Shown piece after piece: positions 27,252 to 35,845 of a stretch of DNA of 63,851 nucleotides. Below the pieces are notes generated by a model. It was not told the DNA's origin. It worked only from the letters and a program-made list of their open reading frames with translations, and did not search any database. This stretch comes from Nitrospira sp. (GTDB lineage: Bacteria > Nitrospirota > Nitrospiria > Nitrospirales > Nitrospiraceae): contig JAJONL010000007.1 in the NCBI GenBank assembly GCA_021323395.1, positions 1 to 63,851 on the forward strand, read 5' to 3'. The first letter of the stretch is position 1. The number at the start of each line of letters is the position of its first letter. A program made the translations under genes and the position numbers.

Positions 27252-27375
27252 CAGGATGCGGGAAAAGTCCGCCAGCGGCGTTCTCGCATCGCTCAGAGGC
27301 TCCACGTACCTAAGGAGTACGCATCGCCTCTTCACTCGCTGCGGCCTTGCTGAACGGTCTTTTTGCGCATCCTGC
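27251..27375. repeat. Long intergenic hairpin repeat, copy 1
   Basis: A ~125-nt imperfect palindrome that begins at the M28 stop. Outer arms GCAGGATGCG...AAAAG and CTTTTTGCGCATCCTGC pair, and inner arms end in CGTAC/GTACG. The interior contains CTCGCTGCGGCCTTGCTG. Copy 2 at 48002-48125 shares the outer arms, the inner CGTAC arms and the GCAAGGCCGCAGCGAG motif. The size and intergenic siting suggest a dispersed MITE- or REP-like element. Confidence 0.75.
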
Positions 27376-27575
27376 GGCTGTTCTGATACCAACCGACCTT
27401 GCAAGCGGCTCGCGGCCTATTGTGCAAAAATCGATTTTTCCCGCAGCCTGATAGCGCCATGAAGCGCGGCAACTACCTCACTCTCTTCCGAGATACGTCG
27501 CCGCCGTGGTTGAGGCCGGCGAGTCCCGTTCAAACCACTGATTCGCCCCCAATGAGAACACGCGTCGGCAAACCC

Positions 27576-29741
27576 TCATTTCACCGACACGACTTCGACC
27601 TGACCTTCCCGACGAATGACGGTGATGCCGACGTCGAAATCGTGGCGCCGTAAGAGCAGATCGACGGAGGCCGTTCCCACCTTCAAATTCTTGATCTGCA
27701 TCTCGCCCACGAATCTCGGCAGAATGGGGTAGTGGAAGATGACCTTGCGTTCCGACGCAATGATCGACAGGCCGAGACAGGCCTGCAGGGCCATGAATGC
27801 CGACCCCGCCGCCCAGGCTTGGGGATTACAAGCCACGGGATACCGCGTCAACCCTTGACCGGGCCGTCGCACAAATCCACAGAACAGCTCCGGCAAACGA
27901 TGGAAATCGAGGACGAGGCTGACTTCGAACAAACCCGTCATGACTTTTTCGACCGCCTCCTTCAGGCCGTATCGCGCGAAGCCTACGGCAATCATCGCAT
28001 TGTCGTGAGGCCACACCGATCCATTGTGATACGACATCGGGTTATACCGGCGTTCGGAATCGGCAAGGGTTCGAATCCCCCATCCGCTGAACATTTCATC
28101 GGACAGGAGCGTGTCGGCCAATCGCTGGGCATGTTCGTCGGTCGCGATGCCTGTGTAGAGGCAATGGCCCGCGTTGGACGTTTTGATTCGGCAGGGCCGC
28201 TTCTGACCATCCAAGGCCAAGGCATAGGTGGAAAGGTCATCGCACCAAAAAGCTTCCTCGAATCGCTCTCTCAGCGACCGGGCCTGCCGTCGAAGCTGAC
28301 TGGCCCGATCCGCATCACCCATGGCATCCGCTAGCTTGGCAGCCTGCAGTTTCGCGTCATATACATAGCCCTGCACCTCACAGAGGGCGATCGGCCCTTC
28401 CGCCAATGAGCCATCTTCGTGCGAAATCGAATCCTGGGAGTCTTTCCAGCCTTGATTGTCCAAGCCGGTCGGCGATTTGCGCACATACTCGAGAAACCCA
28501 TCACGATCAGGGTCACCGTAGCTATCCATCCAGGTCAATGCCGCCTCGACATTACCCCAAATGGATTCCACGAATGCCAGATCCGCTGTCCGCTCATAGT
28601 ATGCCCCAGCCAACATGACGAACAATGGGGTGGAATCGACGCTGCCATAGTAGACTCCGAACGGAATCTCACCCAAGGCCGCCATTTCGCCCTTGCGCGT
28701 TTCATGAAGAATCTTTCCAGGCTCGGCGTCCTGTCCCGGATTCACTTCTCTAGCCTGGGTGGACGCCAGATAAGCCAAGACCCCGCGCGCCAATCCCGGT
28801 CTGATCCACAAACACTCCAAGGCCGTGATGATCCCATCCCGCCCGAACGGCGTACTGAACCAGGGCACCCCGGCGTAAGGATAGGGGCCTTCCTTGGTGT
28901 CTGTGACCATCATGCACACATCCAGCAATGAACGATTCCACCAGGCGTTAAATTGGGCATTGGAGGTCTGAATGGCACAATCCTGGGGCTGTTCTGCGCC
29001 GAATATTAGACCGGCGTCAGCCATGGCCGCATCGTAGGTCAAAAACGTCCGGGAGTCCTGCGACAGATCACAAGCCACAATCACTGCCACCGCAGCTTCC
29101 CCCTTCGGATCGAGCTCCACTTCGAACGTCGCTTGCGAGGCCGTGATCTCCTGAGGAATCGGTGAGAAATGGATTCTGGTCTCCCGGGTCACCTCATCCA
29201 GCCCTTCGTACTTCAGCACCAGCAGGTCCTTCTGCAAGACGTTCGGCAACTGGGTGCCCTTCCGCTCCCGTTTCTTCCCGCGCACTTCAAAGATATCCGC
29301 AAAGTCGGCTTCAAAGCGGATCGAAAGAGTCATCTTCACCGGCGCCAGGCTGTAGTTCGAGAGACGAAACCGCTCGTAGCTCACTCCGTTCCAAAGAAAA
29401 CGCGATCGAAAGACATGGACACTGCCACGCGGGATGGCGATCCGACCATCCCGATACAGGTCCGGATTCGTAAGATCCACGGCGAGCAAGGCATTGTCTT
29501 CTTTCACCATCGAACTCAGCAGCATCGGCCGGTCATTGTTGAGGAACAATTCCTGTCGGGACAAAAATCTGGTCCCTTGATGAAACAGTCCCTGGGTGCC
29601 GCGGCCCACCGGTTGTATATCGCCATAGCGGTCAAACACACCGAATGTCTCGCCATGTTTCAGCACACGCGTGCGGTCGTCCGCCATCGATGAGCTGGCC
29701 AGGATATAAAATCGATCGTTGACGTTGATGATTTCTTCCAC
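27576..29741 (-). CDS. Amylo-alpha-1,6-glucosidase / glycogen-debranching-type glycosidase
   Basis: A 721-residue protein with an N-terminal bis-domain typical of bacterial debranching enzymes (residues ~1-300). The C-terminal (alpha/alpha)6 barrel contains WFSTPFGRDGIITALE, a motif region of GH-type glucosidases, and YHNGSVWPHDNAMIA. It would hydrolyse alpha-1,6 or related glucosidic bonds in storage glucan. The start is a GTG at 29741 with CAGGAGG five to six nt upstream; a longer GTG-initiated reading to 29783 lacks such an RBS. Neighbouring GT4 and MFS genes suggest carbohydrate metabolism, which is inference. Confidence 0.87.
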   Translation of the reverse strand: MEEIINVNDRFYILASSSMADDRTRVLKHGETFGVFDRYGDIQPVGRGTQGLFHQGTRFLSRQELFLNNDRPMLLSSMVKEDNALLAVDLTNPDLYRDGRIAIPRGSVHVFRSRFLWNGVSYERFRLSNYSLAPVKMTLSIRFEADFADIFEVRGKKRERKGTQLPNVLQKDLLVLKYEGLDEVTRETRIHFSPIPQEITASQATFEVELDPKGEAAVAVIVACDLSQDSRTFLTYDAAMADAGLIFGAEQPQDCAIQTSNAQFNAWWNRSLLDVCMMVTDTKEGPYPYAGVPWFSTPFGRDGIITALECLWIRPGLARGVLAYLASTQAREVNPGQDAEPGKILHETRKGEMAALGEIPFGVYYGSVDSTPLFVMLAGAYYERTADLAFVESIWGNVEAALTWMDSYGDPDRDGFLEYVRKSPTGLDNQGWKDSQDSISHEDGSLAEGPIALCEVQGYVYDAKLQAAKLADAMGDADRASQLRRQARSLRERFEEAFWCDDLSTYALALDGQKRPCRIKTSNAGHCLYTGIATDEHAQRLADTLLSDEMFSGWGIRTLADSERRYNPMSYHNGSVWPHDNAMIAVGFARYGLKEAVEKVMTGLFEVSLVLDFHRLPELFCGFVRRPGQGLTRYPVACNPQAWAAGSAFMALQACLGLSIIASERKVIFHYPILPRFVGEMQIKNLKVGTASVDLLLRRHDFDVGITVIRREGQVEVVSVK

Positions 29742-29883
29742 GTGAGCCTCCTGCAATCTCAAGGCGTATCCGAAAGACGACACTCGTCGCGCCTGCGACC
29801 CGCATCGCCCTCTAGCCAGCTGTTCTTGATTCTGCCTGCACCGTCGGCACAGATCGGAGCGGAGATCGACCTTATACAGGTCC

Positions 29884-31275
29884 TCAGCGGCTCGTGGGCT
29901 GTGTCACCATCGCGACGGGAGGCTCCGCCTCTCCCAACTCATGATGATTGGCCTCTGTCCAATTGGTCCGTATCCACCGCACCACCCAGACTGATACGAG
30001 GGCTGAGAGGAAGAGACCCACTCCGATACCGAACACGCTGGGACGTTCCCCAAACTCCTGCGTCACCCAACCGAAGATCGTCATACCCGCGATAGCCGAG
30101 GTCATCGCCCCCAAGTTGTAAATCGCCAGCACTCGACCTAACAGTGAGGTGGGAGCAATCTCCTGCAAAACGCCCCACGCCACCGGCGTCAGCGTCCCGG
30201 CGCCCATGCCGATGATGACCATCAGCGCGGCTGCCGCCAGCCGGTTCGACGTTACGATTAATCCGAGCAGTGCCAGGCCGCTGATGAAACTTGACACCGC
30301 CATTAGCTGAATGCGCCGAGGGAGGGTCCAAGCGGACAGCGACACCAGGCCCAACGACACCAACAACAGACCGACGCCGAAAGCGGACCATAGATAACCG
30401 ACTTCGATAGGACCAAGGTCCAGCAGTTTCTTGCCGAACACGGGAAAGAGCGTACTGAACGCGCTCGTGGCAAAGGTATACATCGAAGCAGCTCCGATCA
30501 GCATCAGAATGATTCGTTGCCGCCGCAGCACATAGTGGAACCCGTCGACGACATCACGAAACGTCCCGGCCAGAGAGGACTCGCTTTCCGGAACCGTCTC
30601 GGCGCGGGGAAACCGGATGAAGAGAAAACACGCCGCCGACACCACATAACTGACGGCATTCACACAGAGCACCTCCTGCGAGCTCATGGTCGCAATCCCG
30701 ACTCCGCTCAGGGCCGGCCCGAGAATGATACCGATGCTGGTCGTCGTCTGAAGAAGGGCATTGGCCGCAGTAAATTCATGGCGGGACACCAACGATGGAA
30801 TTGCCGCAGTCAATGCGGGACCGAAGACGGCCGAGGCGACGGCATGGACGAACACCATTAAATAGAGCCGTTCGATGCTGAACGCCTCCACTGGTATGAG
30901 GCAAGGTATCACGCCCAGGACGACGGCTCGTATCAGGTCGCTGCTGATCAGGAGGAGTTTCTTGGGTACTCGGTCGACGACGACCCCGATGAAGGGACCG
31001 AACAGAATGGGCGGCAACGTTTGAAGCAGCCCGATCATGGTCGTTTTGAGGGGAGACCCGGTGATGGAATAGACGAACCAGAGTAGGGCGAGCTTGGATA
31101 CGCCATCGCCGACTTGCGAGACCATCTGGCCCCACCAGACCAGCGTGAAGTCGCGCGTCAACAGCTGCGGCGACCACTTCACGTTCGGGCGTCCTGCCCC
31201 TCCGCTGACGGGCTGTGGTTTCATACCCTCAGCTGATTGCCGGCCGGAACTCCCTGTACCGATGGGCTCATCCAA
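29884..31275 (-). CDS. MFS exporter (MFS_3/EntS-like), copy 1
   Basis: A 463-residue transporter with 12 predicted membrane helices. GQMVSQVGDGVSKLALLWFVY, FGPFIGVVVDRVPKK (motif A-like) and SLVSRHEFTAANALLQTTTSIGIILGPALSG are features of the EntS/MFS_3 drug or siderophore exporters. It is clearly homologous to the protein at 32498-33781. It starts 5 nt after the BON-protein stop, so it is co-transcribed with that gene. The substrate is unknown. Confidence 0.88.
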   Translation of the reverse strand: MDEPIGTGSSGRQSAEGMKPQPVSGGAGRPNVKWSPQLLTRDFTLVWWGQMVSQVGDGVSKLALLWFVYSITGSPLKTTMIGLLQTLPPILFGPFIGVVVDRVPKKLLLISSDLIRAVVLGVIPCLIPVEAFSIERLYLMVFVHAVASAVFGPALTAAIPSLVSRHEFTAANALLQTTTSIGIILGPALSGVGIATMSSQEVLCVNAVSYVVSAACFLFIRFPRAETVPESESSLAGTFRDVVDGFHYVLRRQRIILMLIGAASMYTFATSAFSTLFPVFGKKLLDLGPIEVGYLWSAFGVGLLLVSLGLVSLSAWTLPRRIQLMAVSSFISGLALLGLIVTSNRLAAAALMVIIGMGAGTLTPVAWGVLQEIAPTSLLGRVLAIYNLGAMTSAIAGMTIFGWVTQEFGERPSVFGIGVGLFLSALVSVWVVRWIRTNWTEANHHELGEAEPPVAMVTQPTSR

Positions 31276-31280
31276 GAATC

Positions 31281-32279
31281 CTATTCCCCGGCGATCAGCC
31301 GCACTGCGTCAGTATTGACGGCCCGCACACCTGGGACTTGCCGAGCGGCCTGAGCCGCTTCCAGCACAATGATTTGGAACCGCGTGTTTCCACTCAGAGT
31401 GACGACGCCGTCCTCGGTTTTTACATCGAATTTTACAGATTGCAAGGTTTTGCTCTTCTCGAACCGCTCCTTGACCAGTTGAGTCACCACCTTGTCTCGC
31501 TCTGCGACAAGACTATGCGTCGCGTCCGATTCGATTTTGAGACGATTTTCCACCGCATGCACACCTTCGAGACATCGCACGATATCAGTGGCCGCCTTCT
31601 TATCCGACTCTTGAGAGACTTTCCCGAGCAAGACAAGATCCTTGTCCTTGGCGTCCACCTCGATTTCATAGGGAAACAGTCTTGGATCACCGATCAGCGC
31701 AAGCTTGGCCGTCACCATGGAAGAACGTATGGGCTTCTTCGGTTCAGGCTCCGCTGCCTTGGGACGCTCTCCCGCGGCATTATCCCCCGGCGCTACGATT
31801 GCCTCGGTCGTTGCCCTCGGCTCTACCGCATGGGGCACCGTCGGACAAGGATTTTCAAGTGTCACCTCAGACTCCTTGGATTTCTGCTCAGAGTCTTTCG
31901 ATTTCTGTTCAGGTTCTTTGAGCTTTTCGGATTCTTTCGGCTTGTGTTCAGACTCTTTTTGTTTTGCCGGCGGTTCTTTGGTTTTAGGTTCTGGGTCCTT
32001 TGGTTTACTCTCCGTCTCTTTGACTTTGGTCTCACTCTCTTTAGGTTTCGGGTCGGCTTCCTTGGACTTCTGCTCGGCCGGCCTCGACTCGGCGTCTTTC
32101 AGTTTGAGATCGGGTTCCTTCAGTTTCACCTCAGGTTCTTTGGGTCGCTGACTCGGAGACGACGGCTCAAGCTTTCCCTCGGGCGTCGGCTCCGTCCCCA
32201 TCGCGACACCCCCTGCGCTAAACAGCACGACAGCCAGCGCCAGTGATCTCCTCAGAGAAACAGAATGAGTCATCCGCAT
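31281..32279 (-). CDS. BON-domain protein with Lys/Glu/Pro repeat region
   Basis: A 332-residue exported protein. Signal peptide (about 1-27), then about 120 residues of degenerate KPKES/KEPE-type repeats, extended and highly charged, which may span periplasm or cell wall. Two BON domains follow in the C-terminal half (KLALIGDPRLFPYEIEVDAK and VDVKTEDGVVTLSGNTRF-like segments). BON domains bind phospholipid and maintain envelope integrity. The spacer repeats also make the region prone to length change. It is located between the two MFS genes. Confidence 0.85.
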   Translation of the reverse strand: MRMTHSVSLRRSLALAVVLFSAGGVAMGTEPTPEGKLEPSSPSQRPKEPEVKLKEPDLKLKDAESRPAEQKSKEADPKPKESETKVKETESKPKDPEPKTKEPPAKQKESEHKPKESEKLKEPEQKSKDSEQKSKESEVTLENPCPTVPHAVEPRATTEAIVAPGDNAAGERPKAAEPEPKKPIRSSMVTAKLALIGDPRLFPYEIEVDAKDKDLVLLGKVSQESDKKAATDIVRCLEGVHAVENRLKIESDATHSLVAERDKVVTQLVKERFEKSKTLQSVKFDVKTEDGVVTLSGNTRFQIIVLEAAQAARQVPGVRAVNTDAVRLIAGE

Positions 32280-32497
32280 ACACCCCTCATATGTTGGAAT
32301 TACACAGCGGCTACAGAGCCCTTATCGAACGCACATCATGACCATCGAGCGAGGGAGGCGAGAGGCCTAGAGTAAAAGACATACGCGAGGCACGAAGAGA
32401 AAGCAACCCTGTGGAGCCTCTCGGAACGAGCGGCAATACGAGCCCCCGAAGCGGGGCGCCTCCAGGCCTGTGAACCAAACGATGACGAGGGAAAAGA

Positions 32498-33781
32498 TTA
32501 TGCGACGACCGGACTCACTGCCAGTTCACGGCGGCTGACCTGCACCGTGACCATAGCAGTGAGCAAGAGAAGTAACCCGATACCGATGAGACTCACAGCA
32601 GGACCCAACGCGTCGGCCGCCCATCCGAACCCCACCATGCCCACCATCGCCGAGGCCATGCCTCCGGTACTGAACGTCGTGAACACGCGCCCCAGCAAAT
32701 GCTCAGGCGTGACTTCCTGGAGCATCGCCCATACCACCGGATAGAACAGCGAGGTGCTTCCTCCGATGACAACGATCAATAGGAAGGTGCTGAAGAGAAC
32801 GGGCGTTTGGATCAATCCCAAGGCGCAGACCGCAATGCCGCCGATTGCCAAAGAGCGGCCGATCTTCACGATCCGATCCTGAAACGTCCCTTGGGGAGTT
32901 CGGGCGAGCCAAATGGAAGCTCCCAGCATGCCGATACCCAAGGCTGACCATAACCAGCCCAATTCCATCGGACCCACTTGTAAAAGCTCCTTCGCCACCA
33001 CGGGGAGAAGAAACACAAAGGCGCTGATCGCAAGGTTGTACAGGACCGCGGTCACCATCAATGCGAAGACCACCCGGTGTTGAAGAAACACGAAACGAAA
33101 CCCCACCATCATATCTTGAATGACCGGCGTCGAGAGGGCATTCAATCCCTTCACAGCCCGATTGTCACGGACCCGGATCGGCAGGAGGAAAAGTGCGGAC
33201 ACGAAAAAGGTCGCGGCATCCACATAGAGAACATTTTGCACGCCGATGAGCGCGATGCCGAGTCCGCTCATCGCCGGGCCCAATAAGACACCGATGTTGG
33301 TGGTGCTCTGAAGGAATGCATTCGCCGTCGTCAGTTGGGAGCGTCGGACGATCAGGGGTACCGAGGATGCCAGGGCCGGACCAAATATGGTGGAGACGAT
33401 GGAGATGAGGAACACCAGAACGTACAACCGTTCGAGAGTCAGCATGTCGAACGTATAGAAAAGCGGTATCAGAAGCACCATCAACGTTCGTAACAAGTCA
33501 ACGACGATCATGACGCTTTTCTTGGGAAGACAATCGAGGTACACCCCGATGAGCGGGCCGAACACCAGGGGGGGGATGGTCTGCAACAGGCCGATGGCGG
33601 TCATTTTCAAAGCCGACCCGGTCAGCTCGTACACAAACCAGAGGAGCGCAACCTTACTTAGTCCATCGCCGACCTGCGAGACGACTTGGCCGGCCCACAA
33701 ACACCCGAAATCGCGGGTGCCCAATAACCGCCAACCGGACGCAGTTGTCGCGTCGGAATGGGAGTGTGACTCATCTGCCAT
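32498..33781 (-). CDS. MFS exporter (MFS_3/EntS-like), copy 2
   Basis: A 427-residue transporter paralogous to the one at 29884-31275 (shared GQVVSQVGDGLSKVALLWFVYELTGS, FGPLIGVYLDCLPKK, TTANAFLQSTTNIGVLLGPAMSG). The ATG at 33781 follows GGAAGGACAAGC; upstream in-frame sequence overlaps the glycosyltransferase gene and is rejected. A GC-rich hairpin at 32441-32458 lies beyond the stop but lacks a U-run. The pair probably arose by local duplication with the BON gene between them. Confidence 0.88.
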   Translation of the reverse strand: MADESHSHSDATTASGWRLLGTRDFGCLWAGQVVSQVGDGLSKVALLWFVYELTGSALKMTAIGLLQTIPPLVFGPLIGVYLDCLPKKSVMIVVDLLRTLMVLLIPLFYTFDMLTLERLYVLVFLISIVSTIFGPALASSVPLIVRRSQLTTANAFLQSTTNIGVLLGPAMSGLGIALIGVQNVLYVDAATFFVSALFLLPIRVRDNRAVKGLNALSTPVIQDMMVGFRFVFLQHRVVFALMVTAVLYNLAISAFVFLLPVVAKELLQVGPMELGWLWSALGIGMLGASIWLARTPQGTFQDRIVKIGRSLAIGGIAVCALGLIQTPVLFSTFLLIVVIGGSTSLFYPVVWAMLQEVTPEHLLGRVFTTFSTGGMASAMVGMVGFGWAADALGPAVSLIGIGLLLLLTAMVTVQVSRRELAVSPVVA

Positions 33782-33815
33782 GCTTGTCCTTCCGCGAGGG
33801 TGAGATCGCGCCAGC

Positions 33816-34889
33816 TTAGAGGTTCGAAGCCTGTTGCTGCCCCGACGCACCCGGGAGAGCCGCCGCATCGGTAATCAACTGTTGATAAATCTTCACGTAA
33901 TCGAGCGTCATCCGTTGTGCGGTGAAACGCTCGTCGAACACCTGACGGCACCGGCGTCGATCGAGGGTGGCGAGCTTCTCCACTTGACTGACCATTTCGT
34001 CCAGATTTTCGCTGATCAACCCCGTCGCACCATGATCGATGAGTTCCGGAATAGACCCTCGTCGATAGGCAAGGACCGGGGTGCCGCAGGCAAGGCTTTC
34101 GATCAACACGAGGCCGAACGGTTCCGGCCAGTCGTAGGGACAGACAAGGCCGATCGCGTTCCCGATAAATTCGCTCTTCTGCGCATCGGTGATTTCTCCC
34201 ACGAATTCAATCAGGGGATGATCGAGTAGCGGCTCCACGACTCGCTCGAAGTACGCACGATCGGCCGGATCGACTTTGGCAGCCATCTTCAAAGGGAGCC
34301 CCACACGCTTGGCCAGTTCAATAGCCTGATCCGGGCACTTTTCAGGGGAGACGCGACCGAGAAAGGCCAGATACTTGCCCGGCTCCGCGTTAAACGTATA
34401 GAGGTCTTTGGGCAGGCCATGATAGACGGTATTGGCCCAGTTGCACCAGGAGAGGGGACGTCGTTGTGAATTGGAAATCGACACCAGCGGGAGCTCGGCA
34501 AAATCACGAAAGACCGGCACGAGTTCAGGCAAATCCAACCGGCCATGGAGCGTCGTCACCACCGGGACACGGCATCGGCGCGAGAGGGAGAAGGCCAAAA
34601 AGTCGAGATGCGAATGGATGATATCAAAGCGGTCGGCGGCGCAGAAGACTTGCTCCATCATTTGAATGAGAGGCGCTTCGCGATTGAAGATCCCCGTGTT
34701 CAAACGTAGAGCCTGCTGACAGGGGGCTTCCAGTTTTGCTTGCGTGACTGAATCACCACTGGCGAACAATGTCACTTCATGTCCCTGGCGTACCAGTTCC
34801 TCCGTCAAATAGGAGACAATGCGCTCGGTTCCCCCATATAGTTTCGGAGGGACACTCTCCCATAGGGGTGAAACCTGGGCAATCCTCAT
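33816..34889 (-). CDS. GT4-family glycosyltransferase
   Basis: A 357-residue GT-B enzyme. The N-terminal LYGGTERIVSYLTEELVRQGHEVTLFASGDS and the C-terminal GRVSPEKCPDQAIELAKRVG plus EPFGLVLIESLACGTPVLAYRRGSIPE identify family GT4. It transfers a sugar from a nucleotide donor; acceptor and donor cannot be told. It starts the minus-strand group GT4-MFS2-(BON-MFS1)-debranching enzyme. Confidence 0.9.
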   Translation of the reverse strand: MRIAQVSPLWESVPPKLYGGTERIVSYLTEELVRQGHEVTLFASGDSVTQAKLEAPCQQALRLNTGIFNREAPLIQMMEQVFCAADRFDIIHSHLDFLAFSLSRRCRVPVVTTLHGRLDLPELVPVFRDFAELPLVSISNSQRRPLSWCNWANTVYHGLPKDLYTFNAEPGKYLAFLGRVSPEKCPDQAIELAKRVGLPLKMAAKVDPADRAYFERVVEPLLDHPLIEFVGEITDAQKSEFIGNAIGLVCPYDWPEPFGLVLIESLACGTPVLAYRRGSIPELIDHGATGLISENLDEMVSQVEKLATLDRRRCRQVFDERFTAQRMTLDYVKIYQQLITDAAALPGASGQQQASNL

Positions 34890-35339
34890 GAGTACGATCT
34901 CCTTTGCTCTCGACTTTCAAATAGTCAACGACACCAGCACATTGAGTTATAGCGACCACTCAACATCTACCGCGCCGTTAAGCTGACGCATTCTTTCTGG
35001 TCTGCGATCCTGATTCAATTGACATCTTTGAGCCAGGCTTATAGTTTTTGTCGCCTCCTCACGCATTACGCACCTCATCACCTGTCGGACACCTGACGAG
35101 CCCTCGCTAAAGCAAACGACATACCGCCAAGTCGATCGAGCGTGACACCGTCTCTCAGCATGTCAATAATGAATGATAATCAACAGCTTGAGAGTGGAGA
35201 CCGAAGAAAGACTAGTCGGCATCTTGGAAAGTCATAGCTGTGGATTCTGTTGATAACTCTCCGCGCGACGAAAATAAGTGTGACAGGCACGCCCCGTCAA
35301 ACCAAACCGCCTCAGCGGTCAGCTTAATGAAGAAGCATG
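34890..35339. other. 450-nt intergenic region with a Fur-box-like site
   Basis: No gene is recognisable. At about 35164-35184 the AT-rich stretch AATGAATGATAATCAAC resembles half of a Fur box (TGATAATCA core). The glycosyltransferase and EntS-like exporters lie downstream on the minus strand. The rest is ordinary intergenic sequence. Confidence 0.35.
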
Positions 35340-35735
35340 TTAGGGGATATCATCGAGGATTGTGGATTGGATGGGGGGCACAGGTCCCACCTCTCGCGGC
35401 ACGGGAGGAAACACCAGCGGGAAACCGATCTGGTTGGCCCCCTGTATCAATCCGATAGACAGCTGAGGTCCCAGCGTCATCATCGCCCCGCTCCAGGCCT
35501 GTCCCGTCGTGGGATTGCGAAAGTTATATGATTGGAAATTATTCCCGAAATTGTAGATATATCCCTGGGTGCCCTGATTATCCAGATACAAATTGCCCGG
35601 TCCCACGAGACCGAACAGCGGGGCGACTCCACCCCCTAGACCTCGTACACCGGAGACGGATTGGGCTGCCGCAAAGAGTGGAGAGCAGAGCGTCACGAAC
35701 CCAATGACTGCCAGCCTGAACGCCCGCTGATACAT
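35340..35735 (-). CDS. Small exported hypothetical protein
   Basis: A 131-residue protein with a clear signal peptide (MYQRAFRLAVIGFVTLCSPLFAAAQS). The mature part is rich in Gly, Asn, Pro and Tyr (GYIYNFGNNFQSYNF) without recognised domain. The ATG at 35735 is favoured by the signal peptide; two upstream ATGs add a basic leader. It is divergent from the TolC-like gene, sharing a ~110-nt promoter region. Confidence 0.6.
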   Translation of the reverse strand: MYQRAFRLAVIGFVTLCSPLFAAAQSVSGVRGLGGGVAPLFGLVGPGNLYLDNQGTQGYIYNFGNNFQSYNFRNPTTGQAWSGAMMTLGPQLSIGLIQGANQIGFPLVFPPVPREVGPVPPIQSTILDDIP

Positions 35736-35845
35736 GGCCCCCGCCTTTCCCTTCAGCATGGACAGCAATCTCCGTTTATGGTACCACCCCAGCATTGTTG
35801 AAAGTGAGTATGGCGCAACCCCCCGCCCGCATCAAGGAGTTTGTT

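Noticed and set aside
28060-28085. tRNA-like T-loop GGTTCGAATCC
   Set aside because: It lies inside the debranching-enzyme coding sequence; no acceptor stem or anticodon arm can be formed.
31860-32150. Periodic repeats that could suggest a CRISPR-like array
   Set aside because: They are degenerate in-frame Lys/Glu/Pro codon repeats of the BON protein, without constant spacers.
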